DNA of 54,414 nucleotides, from positions 1 through 54,414 of the forward strand of contig NZ_LWQS01000055.1 in assembly GCF_001650695.1 (NCBI RefSeq), given 5' to 3'. Source of the stretch: Chloroflexus islandicus. Its GTDB lineage: Bacteria; Chloroflexota; Chloroflexia; Chloroflexales; Chloroflexaceae. The position numbers and the translations under genes are program-made. This document shows, piece after piece, positions 8,318 through 16,042 of this stretch; the stretch's first letter is position 1; each line of letters begins with the position of its first letter. The notes below the pieces were generated by a model. The model was not told where the DNA came from, ran no database searches, and saw only the letters and a program-made list of their open reading frames with translations.

Positions 8318-9610
8318 TTACGCCGCCGGCAGCGTAAACCAGAAGGTCGAACCCTGCCCTTCTTGGCTGCTGGCCCAGATCCGGCCACCATGCCCTTCGA
8401 CCAGATGCTTGGCAATCGCTAAACCCAAGCCAGTGCCGCCGGCGTGGCGGGTGCGCGCCCGATCAACTTTGTAGAACCGCTCGAAGATCCGGCGCAACTC
8501 GCGGCTCGGAATGCCAATACCGGTATCGCTGACGCTAATCAGCACCCACGTGCCGGCGGGGTGCGGCGGTCGATCCTCGCGCGAAGGAGGATCGTCTACT
8601 GTAATATGAAGCACCTTGGCTGCAACCGTGATTGTGCCGCCTTCGGGGGTAAACTTGACCGCATTGTGCAGCAAATTGAGCAACACCTGCCCAATCCGGT
8701 CGCTATCCATCAGCGCCGGCGGCAGATCAGGCAACGCCTCAGCGCAGATAGTCTGGTGTTTTCGATCGGCTTGAGGCCGGATGCGTTCCACGGCCCGCTC
8801 GATCACCGGCCCAACCGCCAGCGGCGCTAACTTGAGCGACACCCGCCCCGACTCGAGCCGCGAGAGTTCGTGCAACTCATCAACCAGTTGCGTCACCGCA
8901 TCGATCTCTTGCGCCATCTGCTCGAGCATTCTCCCCGCAATATCAGGTGGCGGCGCCGATTGCAACGTCTCTACCAACAACTTGAGCGAGGCGAGCGGCG
9001 TGCGCAGCTCGTGCGAGACGTTCGCCACCAAATCGCGCCGCGCCCGTTCGAGCATGCTAATCTGGGTCAAGTCGCGAATAACGATCAACGCCCCTTCCGG
9101 CTGGCCGGCTTGGGCCACCAGCGGCACATAGTGCAAATGTAACGTGCGACCAGTCGCCAGCGGGCGAATCGTCAATTCCCGCCGTTCGCCGTCGGCGATC
9201 ACATCGCGCGCCAGCAGATCGGCTTGGTGATCGCGCAAGAGCGTAATCAAGCCACTGCCAGTTGCGCTCCCTTGGCCCGCCAGTAGATGGCTCGCCGCGT
9301 CATTGTGAAAGACGATCTGGCGCTCGGCGTCAACCACAATCACACCGGTATCAACCGCTTGGGCGAGGGCGAGGAACAGGGGCTGGCGTTGGGGAACGAG
9401 TAATGCGGGAACGGGATCAATCAGCATTGCCGGCGAATTGTCAGACGAGATCATCAGGTGATCCTGTTGCGGCTCAGGCGAGGTGAGCGATGGTGCAGCG
9501 GCGCTCGTGGCCAGCTTACGCTCGAACCGACGCCAACGGCGGACGCTGAGGATCAAGCTCACCGCCAGCACTACTGTAGCCACCGTTAGCGTCAATTCAA
9601 GCAGGGTCAT
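8318..9610 (-). CDS. PhoR-like membrane sensor histidine kinase
   Basis: Sensor kinase of a two-component pair. Seen: one N-terminal membrane helix (TLTVATVVLAVSLILSV), a PAS domain (about 75-190; GVIVVDAERQIVFHNDAA), HisKA with NVSHELRTPLASLKLL, and HATPase with LLNLLHNAVKFTPEGG, VSDTGIGIP and GGTGLGLAIAKHLVEGHGG. The protein lacks an extracytoplasmic sensor loop. The response regulator gene lies upstream on the same strand, 188 bp away. The architecture matches the PhoR/ResE class. No phosphate transport genes are adjacent, so the signal is open. Confidence 0.9.
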   Translation of the reverse strand: MTLLELTLTVATVVLAVSLILSVRRWRRFERKLATSAAAPSLTSPEPQQDHLMISSDNSPAMLIDPVPALLVPQRQPLFLALAQAVDTGVIVVDAERQIVFHNDAASHLLAGQGSATGSGLITLLRDHQADLLARDVIADGERRELTIRPLATGRTLHLHYVPLVAQAGQPEGALIVIRDLTQISMLERARRDLVANVSHELRTPLASLKLLVETLQSAPPPDIAGRMLEQMAQEIDAVTQLVDELHELSRLESGRVSLKLAPLAVGPVIERAVERIRPQADRKHQTICAEALPDLPPALMDSDRIGQVLLNLLHNAVKFTPEGGTITVAAKVLHITVDDPPSREDRPPHPAGTWVLISVSDTGIGIPSRELRRIFERFYKVDRARTRHAGGTGLGLAIAKHLVEGHGGRIWASSQEGQGSTFWFTLPAA

Positions 9611-9798
9611 GCAGATTCTATGCTGTTGGCTGTACGTTGCCGGGTCAGGGAAACCGGTTTGGTCACGTTTATGGATGGCATTGCAAGGGGCAACATAGCA
9701 ATCTCAGCGAGATAGCTGCGGATGCTACGGCTTCAGCCCTCTAAACTGGCGCGGATGCGGCGGCGAAGCTGCCGCATTCCCCAAATCCATAACCCCGG

Positions 9799-10497
9799 TC
9801 ACGACTGATCGGCAGGCGGCTCAAACCGGTAGCCGACGCCGCGCACGGTCTGAATATACGTCGGCTTGCCGGGATCGGGTTCGATCTTTTCGCGCAGCCA
9901 GCGAATATGAACATCGACGGTGCGGCTATCGCCGATGAAATCTTGCCCCCAAACTCGCTCGAGCAGCAGATCGCGGGTGAGGGCAATACCGCGATTGCGC
10001 ATCAGGCAGGTGAGCAGGTCGAACTCTTTTTGGGGCAAGTTGAGCTCGTGGCCGTTGCGCCATGCCCGCCGGCTACTGGTATCAACCCGGATCGAACCCG
10101 CCTCCAGCACTTCACGGACAATCGAGTGGGGTTGGCGTTCGCTGCGGCGCAAAATAGCGCGCACGCGGGCCAGAAACTCGCCGAGGCTGAATGGCTTGCT
10201 AATGTAATCATCGGCGCCAAGTTCGAGGCCGGCAATCCGATCGACCTCATCTTGGCGAGCGGTGAGCATCATAATCGGCACATCGCTCTCTTGGCGGAGG
10301 ATGCGACAGACCGAGAAGCCATCGAGCCGGGGGAGCATAATATCGAGCACAACCAAATCGGGCTGATCGCGGCGGGCGCGGTCGAGACCATGCACCCCGT
10401 CTGCCGCAACAATCACTGAATACCCTTCGCGTTCGAGGTTATACCGCAGGGTCTCGGCCAGTGTCGTTTCATCTTCGACGATCAGAACCGTCGCCAT
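9799..10497 (-). CDS. OmpR/PhoB-family response regulator
   Basis: DNA-binding partner of the downstream kinase. Seen: a receiver domain (VLIVEDE, phosphoacceptor Asp in LVVLDIMLPRLDG, Thr/Ala in MMLTAR, Lys in YISKPF) and a winged-helix effector domain (LNLPQKEFDLLTCLMRN...RTVDVHIRWLREKIE; VRGVGYRF). I chose the start at MATVLIVEDE (10497) rather than five codons upstream, as it fits the receiver fold. The 188 bp between it and the kinase hold no gene. Confidence 0.93.
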   Translation of the reverse strand: MATVLIVEDETTLAETLRYNLEREGYSVIVAADGVHGLDRARRDQPDLVVLDIMLPRLDGFSVCRILRQESDVPIMMLTARQDEVDRIAGLELGADDYISKPFSLGEFLARVRAILRRSERQPHSIVREVLEAGSIRVDTSSRRAWRNGHELNLPQKEFDLLTCLMRNRGIALTRDLLLERVWGQDFIGDSRTVDVHIRWLREKIEPDPGKPTYIQTVRGVGYRFEPPADQS

Positions 10498-10558
10498 AGC
10501 TGCTCCACACATGAAGACCGCCGGTTAAGGGCCGGCGGTCATTGCCACGTGGCGAATG

Positions 10559-10635
10559 TGGTCGGGGCGGAGGGATTTGAACCCACGACCCCCGCGTCCC
10601 AAACGCGGTGCTCTACCAGGCTGAGCCACGCCCCG
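10559..10635 (-). tRNA. tRNA-Pro (anticodon TGG)
   Basis: On the minus strand the acceptor stem CGGGGCG/CGCCCCG, D-arm GGCTCAGCCTGGTAGAGC, anticodon stem CCGCG/CGCGG around TTTGGGA, and T-arm with GGTTCAAATCC fold into a standard cloverleaf. The 3' CCA is encoded (10559-10561) after discriminator A. Confidence 0.97.
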
Positions 10636-10741
10636 ACGCCTTTAAGGTTAGCAGCATGGTAGGGATTTTGTCAAGCGGGTTGCTGATAGCCGCGAAAAGA
10701 CCCAAAAGCGCTATCGCTGCGGATGATTCCTCCGCATCACG

Positions 10742-11251
10742 TCAATCACCCTCGGCAACCGGCGGCACGGGGGGCGGGCCGGGGCGCGGCGTGAGTTGGA
10801 GCCGGGCGCGCACGCGGGCCATTTCACCGACGGCGAGGCGGGCTTCGGCCAGCCATTCACGGTGTTCGTAGGCAAAGGCGCGGGCAATGTAGGCCAATGC
10901 GCTGCTGCGGGTATCGGCGATGCCAACTGCGACCAATAGATCGAGCAATTCGCGTTCAGCGCGACCCAGCCGGGTCATCACCGGCACGGTGCGGGTGGTA
11001 AAGAGCACCTCGTGGCCGGCGGCGCGCATCCCCCACGCCACTGGCACCCCGCTGTGGCGTTCGATTTCGCGCGCGATCCGCATCCGGTCACGCCGGGTCT
11101 GCTCGCGCAAGAGCGGAATCTCTTCGAGCGGACGCGCGATAGGCAGAATGATGATCAATTCGTCGCTGTACCGGCGAATCTCAGCCGGGCCAGCCCGCAC
11201 ATCAGCCGGCAACCGCTGCGCGATAAGGCGCTGAATCTCTTCGTCGTGCAT
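10742..11251 (-). CDS. Hypothetical protein with possible RHH-like segment
   Basis: Not recognised. 169 residues from MHDEEIQRLIAQRLP; the longer frame upstream (to 11329) reads through a palindromic repeat and is unlikely to be translated. The middle is alpha/beta-like (RYSDELIIILPIARPLEEI), and the C-terminal half is helical with LLDLLVAVGIADTRSSALAY, which superficially resembles a ribbon-helix-helix or regulator motif. The tail is proline-rich. It lies downstream of tRNA-Pro in reverse orientation, so no functional context is provided by neighbours. The codon use is like its surroundings. Confidence 0.6.
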   Translation of the reverse strand: MHDEEIQRLIAQRLPADVRAGPAEIRRYSDELIIILPIARPLEEIPLLREQTRRDRMRIAREIERHSGVPVAWGMRAAGHEVLFTTRTVPVMTRLGRAERELLDLLVAVGIADTRSSALAYIARAFAYEHREWLAEARLAVGEMARVRARLQLTPRPGPPPVPPVAEGD

Positions 11252-11299
11252 TGAACATATCCGTTCTGTTGTTATCAAACCCAGCGATACTGCGGAGTG

Positions 11300-11336
11300 A
11301 GGTGCGGCAGTTGTACTGCCGCACTCCATAGCAAGC
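11300..11336. repeat. Palindromic repeat, GGCAGTTGYACTGCC family (copy 1)
   Basis: Stem GTGCGGCAG (11302-11310) and CTGCCGCAC (11316-11324) with loop TTGTA, followed by TCCATAGCAAG. A second copy with the same loop and flank lies at 41126-41158. Confidence 0.65.
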
Positions 11337-11340
11337 GGGT

Positions 11341-12882
11341 TTACTGCTTACCATCCGCACCGGCGGAGACTTGGCGCATCAACCACGCTGCCAGCAGCCC
11401 GACCACACACGCCGCTGCGCCGAACAAAAATGTTTCGCCGATCACCTGCGCCGCAATCTCCATCAGGAATCGGGCCGGGTCGGTCATAGCCAGCGGGTTA
11501 TCGGCGCCGGCCCGCCGCAATTCATCTTGGCGATGTACGCCCCAGAGGGTCAAGATCGCGACGCCGACCGTCATCCCCACCAGTCGCAACGCAATCACCA
11601 ACGCCGACGCAGCGCCGCGCCGGTCTTCACCGGCTGCCGCCACGACCGTATCGGCCACCGGCGCAATTACCAAGCCAAGGCCAAGCCCAGTCAACGCCAG
11701 CTCAAGGCCCATGCGCAGGTAGGTCGCTTCAGGCCCCCAAAATGCCATCAGCGTATAGCCAACCAACGCGAGGGCCAAACCGAGCAACGCCGGCAATCGC
11801 CCGCCGTAGCGGCCGGTCAACAACCCACCCGGCAGCGCCGCTGCCGCCATCGTCAAGGTCAAGGCTGACAACATCCAGCCGGCATCCCACGCCGCCACCC
11901 GCAGAATATCGCTATCGGTTGGGTTGTAGAGCAGCAGATAGGTATTGATATAGAGTGGCACATTCGTGATCGCAATCGCCAGCCCAAACCCGACCATGAC
12001 ATTGATCACGCAAGCCATCGCGGTATCGCGCCGGGTAAAGAGTTCCAGCCCGATCAGCGGATCGGCGCTGCGCCGCTCGGCCCAGACGAAGAGGGCCAGC
12101 AACACCAGCGCCACTATCACCAGCGGCCCGGCGTAGGGCGGCGGCCCCAGCCGCTCGCCGTAGAAATCGGTTGCACCCAATTCACTACCGGCAGCCAAGC
12201 CGACATTCAACGCCACCAGACTGCCACTGAGCAACACCGTGCCCAGCCAATCGAAATGGCCGGCTCGCGGCGGGGTAGGAATCTGGCGCAATGCGTACCA
12301 CGTCAACCCCAACGCCACCAGCCCGATCGGCAGATTCAGCCAGAAGAGCAGCCGCCAATCGTCGAAAATCCGCATCAGCACGCCGCCGTAAAGATGGCCG
12401 ACCATCCAGCCGGCGGTATCAACCGCGCCGATCAAACCGAGCGCCGCCGCGCGCTGGCCGGGAGGAAAGAGATCGCCGACCAGCGCCATCGAGACCGGCA
12501 CCATCGCCCCCGCACCCAGCGCCTGCACTACCCGGCCAATGATTAGCATCGTCAGATTAGGCGCAGCGGCCACCCACGCCGACCCGATCAAAAAGACGAC
12601 CAAGCAGAGCAGGTAGACCATGCGCCGCCCGAGAAGATCCGACAAGCGGCCCATAAAGGTGATGCTCACCGTATAGGCCAGCAAATAGCCGCTCACTGCC
12701 CACGACGCGCGGTTAAGTTCGGTGTCAAGCGACAGGCGCAGGTCGATCATGACCTTCGGCAACGCCGCGCTAATGACGGTCAAGTCAACCGCGCCGATAA
12801 AGATCGCCAAGCAGACCAATCCCAGCGTAATCCGGGGATCGAACGTGCGCACTCCGGCTTTGGTCAGCGCAGGATTCGTCAT
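11341..12882 (-). CDS. DHA2-type MFS transporter (EmrB/P55-like)
   Basis: Fourteen-helix major facilitator. Seen: the N-terminal helix with DLTVISAALPKVMIDL, motif A GRLSDLLGRRMVYL after the second helix, GAGAMVPVSMALVGDLFPP, and repeated hydrophobic segments to LLAAWLMRQV. A polar stretch (VHRQDELRRAGADNPLAMTD) separates the last two helices. The start at 12882 gives ATGA overlap with the stop of the upstream lipoprotein gene; an alternative ATG is six bases earlier. Because the upstream partner is an LppX/LprG-type lipoprotein, lipid (for example triacylglycerol) or amphiphile export, as in mycobacterial LprG-P55, is more likely than simple drug efflux. That assignment is inference from context. 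Confidence 0.88.
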   Translation of the reverse strand: MTNPALTKAGVRTFDPRITLGLVCLAIFIGAVDLTVISAALPKVMIDLRLSLDTELNRASWAVSGYLLAYTVSITFMGRLSDLLGRRMVYLLCLVVFLIGSAWVAAAPNLTMLIIGRVVQALGAGAMVPVSMALVGDLFPPGQRAAALGLIGAVDTAGWMVGHLYGGVLMRIFDDWRLLFWLNLPIGLVALGLTWYALRQIPTPPRAGHFDWLGTVLLSGSLVALNVGLAAGSELGATDFYGERLGPPPYAGPLVIVALVLLALFVWAERRSADPLIGLELFTRRDTAMACVINVMVGFGLAIAITNVPLYINTYLLLYNPTDSDILRVAAWDAGWMLSALTLTMAAAALPGGLLTGRYGGRLPALLGLALALVGYTLMAFWGPEATYLRMGLELALTGLGLGLVIAPVADTVVAAAGEDRRGAASALVIALRLVGMTVGVAILTLWGVHRQDELRRAGADNPLAMTDPARFLMEIAAQVIGETFLFGAAACVVGLLAAWLMRQVSAGADGKQ

Positions 12883-13601
12883 GGGCATTGCACCGGTTCG
12901 CGAACATCAACCGTCTTGTCGTATTCGCTAAACTCAAGCGTCCACGTGCTGGGACTAGTCGCATCGGTAGCCGTATCAACCAGCACCACCCGGCTAGCGC
13001 GCATCGTCGCCTGATCGGCCCACAAATCAGTAGCGACAGGCCCTGCCCCCAACAGATTGAGGCTGATCGCGCGCAACTTGTCAGCCGGTAGCGTACCGCG
13101 CAGATGGTAATGCGGGCGACCGTTCAGGTCTTCAATCCCCACCAGCGTCACATCGGCAAACTGGTTCGCCAGCAACGCCTCGATCCCAATATCGGGAGCA
13201 AACAAGACCGCCGGATCAAAGGTCGAGCCGGGTTGCAGACACATCCACTGGCGGGTAATCGGATTCGTCGTATACTGCTTGCCGGCCAGCGAGACCGTCC
13301 GGATCTCGCCAATTGCATTGCCAAGCGTGATGTTGAGCACCGAGAGCACAGCATCAGGCCGGCGCAAATCGCCTTCGATGCCATTCAGTGTCGTCACCCC
13401 GCCTGCATCGAGCGCCACCGGCTTGCCGGTCAGGGTAATCCGAAAATGGGCACTCTGGCTATTTTGGGTTGCCTGACCGATAGCCGCTGCCAACGCGCGC
13501 GGATCGGGAGTCGGCGTCGGTGTCGGTGGCGCTGCTACTCCCCCACAACCAACCAGCCACAAGACCAGACTTGCGATGAGCCATCTCCAGCTCTGCTTCA
13601 T
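12879..13601 (-). CDS. LppX/LprAFG-family lipoprotein
   Basis: Exported lipid-binding lipoprotein. Seen: a signal peptide with lipobox LVLWLVGCGG, then a Pro/Thr linker, then a single domain whose features (QNSQSAHFRITLTGKP; LLANQFADVTLVGIEDLNGR; HLRGTLPADKL; DLWADQATMRASRVVL; terminal DVREPV) follow the pattern of the mycobacterial LprG/LppX fold, known to carry acylated lipids in a hydrophobic pocket. The start is at MKQSWRW (13601) with AGAAGG upstream; the longer frame into panE's promoter is not credible. It is the first gene of a two-gene operon with the MFS transporter, overlapping by ATGA. Confidence 0.82.
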   Translation of the reverse strand: MKQSWRWLIASLVLWLVGCGGVAAPPTPTPTPDPRALAAAIGQATQNSQSAHFRITLTGKPVALDAGGVTTLNGIEGDLRRPDAVLSVLNITLGNAIGEIRTVSLAGKQYTTNPITRQWMCLQPGSTFDPAVLFAPDIGIEALLANQFADVTLVGIEDLNGRPHYHLRGTLPADKLRAISLNLLGAGPVATDLWADQATMRASRVVLVDTATDATSPSTWTLEFSEYDKTVDVREPVQCP

Positions 13602-13665
13602 AGCGCACCTTCTCATCTGCTGTGCTACCATGGTCGTGACAGTAGTATAACAGAGGTCGCCCACC

Positions 13666-14592
13666 ATGAAGATTGCAATTATTGGCGCTGGTGCGCTCGG
13701 CAGTGTGATCGGCTTCCACCTTGCTCCTGTCATTTCGATCACGCTCGTGGATCCGTGGGCGGAACACGTCGGCGCCATCAACGCGACCGGGTTGCGCTGC
13801 ACCTATAATGGCGACGAAACCAGCCGTTCGATCCCAGCAACGACTGACCCGGCGAGTGTTGAGCCGGTTGATGTCGCGCTCGTTACTGTCAAGGCCGCCC
13901 AAACCGCGTGGGCCGCCGAGACAGCCGCGCAGCTTTTGAAACCCGGCGGGGTAGCGTACACACTGCAAAATGGGCTAGGGAACGCTGAAGTGCTGAGCCG
14001 GCGGCTGGGAACATTGCGCGTTGGGCAAGCCGTCACCACGCTCGGCGCAACCCTGCTTGGCCCCGGACGGGTACGTCTCGCCGGTCGCGGGCCGACCACG
14101 TTTGGCGCAGCGCCGTCGCTCAGCATCGCTTATGCCCTCGCCGACACGTTTCGCACCGCCGGCTTGCCGGCTGGGGTTTCAACTGATCTCAACAGTTTGG
14201 TCTGGGGCAAATTGATTGTGAACGTGGGCATCAACGCGCTCACCGCGATCCTGCGCGTTCCCAATGGCGCTTTGGCAAGCGTGCCGGCAGCATCTGCCCT
14301 TGTCCGGCAGGCGGTCGAGGAAGCGGTGGCCGTCGCACGCGCCGCCGGGATTACACTGGCGTTAGCCGATCCTGTGGCCGAGACGCTGGCCGTGGCGCAA
14401 GCGACCGCGGCAAATCGCTCGTCAATGCTGCAAGATATCTTGCGCGGCGCACCCACCGAAATCGACACCATCAACGGCGCGATTGTGCGTGAAGGACGCC
14501 GGCTCGGCGTGCCGACGCCGTTCAACGAGCTGCTGTGCGATCTGGTTAAGGCATTAGAAGCGACGGCGCCGTTGCGAGTGCAGGAGCCGTAG
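13666..14592 (+). CDS. panE: 2-dehydropantoate 2-reductase (ketopantoate reductase family)
   Basis: Reduces ketopantoate to pantoate with NADPH in pantothenate/CoA synthesis. Seen: a Rossmann start MKIAIIGAGALGSVIGFHL, TVKAAQT, TLQNGLGNAEVL, and the C-terminal helical domain with LVWGKLIVNVGINALTAIL (family Lys/Asn) and EIDTINGAIVREGRRLGVPT. At 308 residues it is typical. AGAGGT precedes the ATG. It is transcribed divergently from the lipoprotein operon, 64 bp away. Its 3' end overlaps the convergent metallophosphatase gene by 47 bp. Confidence 0.9.
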   Translation: MKIAIIGAGALGSVIGFHLAPVISITLVDPWAEHVGAINATGLRCTYNGDETSRSIPATTDPASVEPVDVALVTVKAAQTAWAAETAAQLLKPGGVAYTLQNGLGNAEVLSRRLGTLRVGQAVTTLGATLLGPGRVRLAGRGPTTFGAAPSLSIAYALADTFRTAGLPAGVSTDLNSLVWGKLIVNVGINALTAILRVPNGALASVPAASALVRQAVEEAVAVARAAGITLALADPVAETLAVAQATAANRSSMLQDILRGAPTEIDTINGAIVREGRRLGVPTPFNELLCDLVKALEATAPLRVQEP

Positions 14593-15439
14593 CCGGCAGC
14601 CGGTCAAGGTCGGCCAAAAACCGGTGGACGGCCTCGTCCGCGCTTATCTTGCCGGCGATCACCGGATCGTAATACACCGGCACAAAATCGAACAGAAACG
14701 AGCGCGCCATTTCCAGCTCGCGCACCATAATCTGGGCAATCGGCCCGCACGCAGGAATCATCACCGCGCGCGCCGCATGCAGCGTAGCGGCGCGATCGTA
14801 CGGCACCCGTACAATCTGCGCCTGCCAGCCGTGCTGGTCGAGTGTCAGGCGAGCATACGCGGCCCGCCAGTCGCCATCGAAGGGCAACCCCACCGACCCC
14901 ACGTTCACCACCAACGTCTGGCCAACCCAGCGGGTGAACGGCATGTGGGTGTGAGCAGTACAAAACACCGCAGCTTCCGGATCAATCTTGGCCTGCAATT
15001 CGAGCTGCGAATGAGAGGGCAACAGACCATCACGGTCGTGATGGATCGAGCCGTGATAGACCATCACCGTCCCACCCGGCGTTGCTAACGCCAACCTCGT
15101 GGGGAGTGCCTTGATCTGCGGCAACAGATCAACCACTTCCTGATGCGTCCAGATAATCGGCCCGTGCAATACGCGCTGGCCGCCCTGCGGCGGATGGCCC
15201 GCGTTCAGATCGTGGTCATAGCTGAGGATGTAACCCTCATGATTGCCGCGTAACACATGCCAGCCTCGTTCAGCCTGCATCTGCAAGGCTAGCTCAAGGC
15301 AAGGGCGTGGTTGCGGGCCGCGATTGATGATGTCACCGGCAATGATGACCGTATCAGGCTGCCACTGCTCAATATCGGCAATCACCGCGCGAAACGCGGC
15401 GAGATTCGCGTGAATGTCGGCGAGAACAGCTATCTTCAT
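14546..15439 (-). CDS. Calcineurin-like metallophosphoesterase
   Basis: Two-metal phosphoesterase of the YfcE/MJ0936-like group. Seen: ADIHAN (D-x-H), IIAGDIINRGPQP (GD), LRGNHEGYI (GNHE), VMVYHGSIHHD and CTAHTHMPFTR (GH-like), in the correct order for the fold. It has 297 residues, with a C-terminal extension (about 60 residues) after the catalytic core. The substrate is unknown. GGAGGA lies 13 bases before the ATG. It overlaps panE tail-to-tail. Confidence 0.87.
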   Translation of the reverse strand: MKIAVLADIHANLAAFRAVIADIEQWQPDTVIIAGDIINRGPQPRPCLELALQMQAERGWHVLRGNHEGYILSYDHDLNAGHPPQGGQRVLHGPIIWTHQEVVDLLPQIKALPTRLALATPGGTVMVYHGSIHHDRDGLLPSHSQLELQAKIDPEAAVFCTAHTHMPFTRWVGQTLVVNVGSVGLPFDGDWRAAYARLTLDQHGWQAQIVRVPYDRAATLHAARAVMIPACGPIAQIMVRELEMARSFLFDFVPVYYDPVIAGKISADEAVHRFLADLDRLPATAPALATAPSLLMP

Positions 15440-15469
15440 TGGTGTGGAACATCCTCCGTATGTATGTGC

Positions 15470-15990
15470 TTGTCAGCCCCCACCCCTTGCCCCTCACCCG
15501 GAGGGGGAGGGAGGTGTGTTTTTTACCGCAGGGGGCGCGGAGGACGCTGAGGATGACCCCCATCCCAAAAACCTTTGCGCCCTCTGCGTTCTCTGCGCCT
15601 TTGCGTTAAAAATCTCTGCGCCTTTGCTCACTTTGCGGCGTTGCGTTGACTCCCTCACCCCCGGCCCCCTCTCTCACCTGACGGCAGGAGCGGGGGAGCT
15701 GCCGCATCTTCGCGACCGGCACTGGTTGAGCGGAACGCAGTAGCGCCCCTCTCCCGCGTGGCGGGAGAGGGGAAGGGGGTGAGGGTGAACCGGCGCATTG
15801 CAAAGCCATCAATCATATCTGCGCTCATACGTTCTGTCCGCCCTTGCACTCGGCGAGCGGCTATTTAGCCCCTCCCCCGCTGGGGGAGGGGGGATGTGCC
15901 CCCACCCCCGACCCCTCCCCCGCTGGGGGAGGGGGGTTGGACTCGTTCTCCCAACGGGGGGCGGCTGGGAGGGGGGCTATTAACCACACT
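15470..15990. repeat. Cluster of GC-rich palindromic intergenic repeats
   Basis: The 600-bp gap before the debranching enzyme holds no gene. It contains CCCCTTGCCCCTCACCCGGAG (15482 onward), CGCCCCTCTCCCGCG with GCGGGAGAGGGG (15744-15773), two copies of CCCCTCCCCCGCTGGGGGAG (about 15871 and 15914), and a stretch with CTCTGCGCCTTTGCG motifs (15576-15630). The same families recur at 36740-36920, 40970-41013 and 54125-54345. Confidence 0.8.
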
Positions 15991-16042
15991 CTCCACGTAG
16001 TGTACCATGGCTATGGAACCGTCTCAGGAAGGAGCTGACGTT

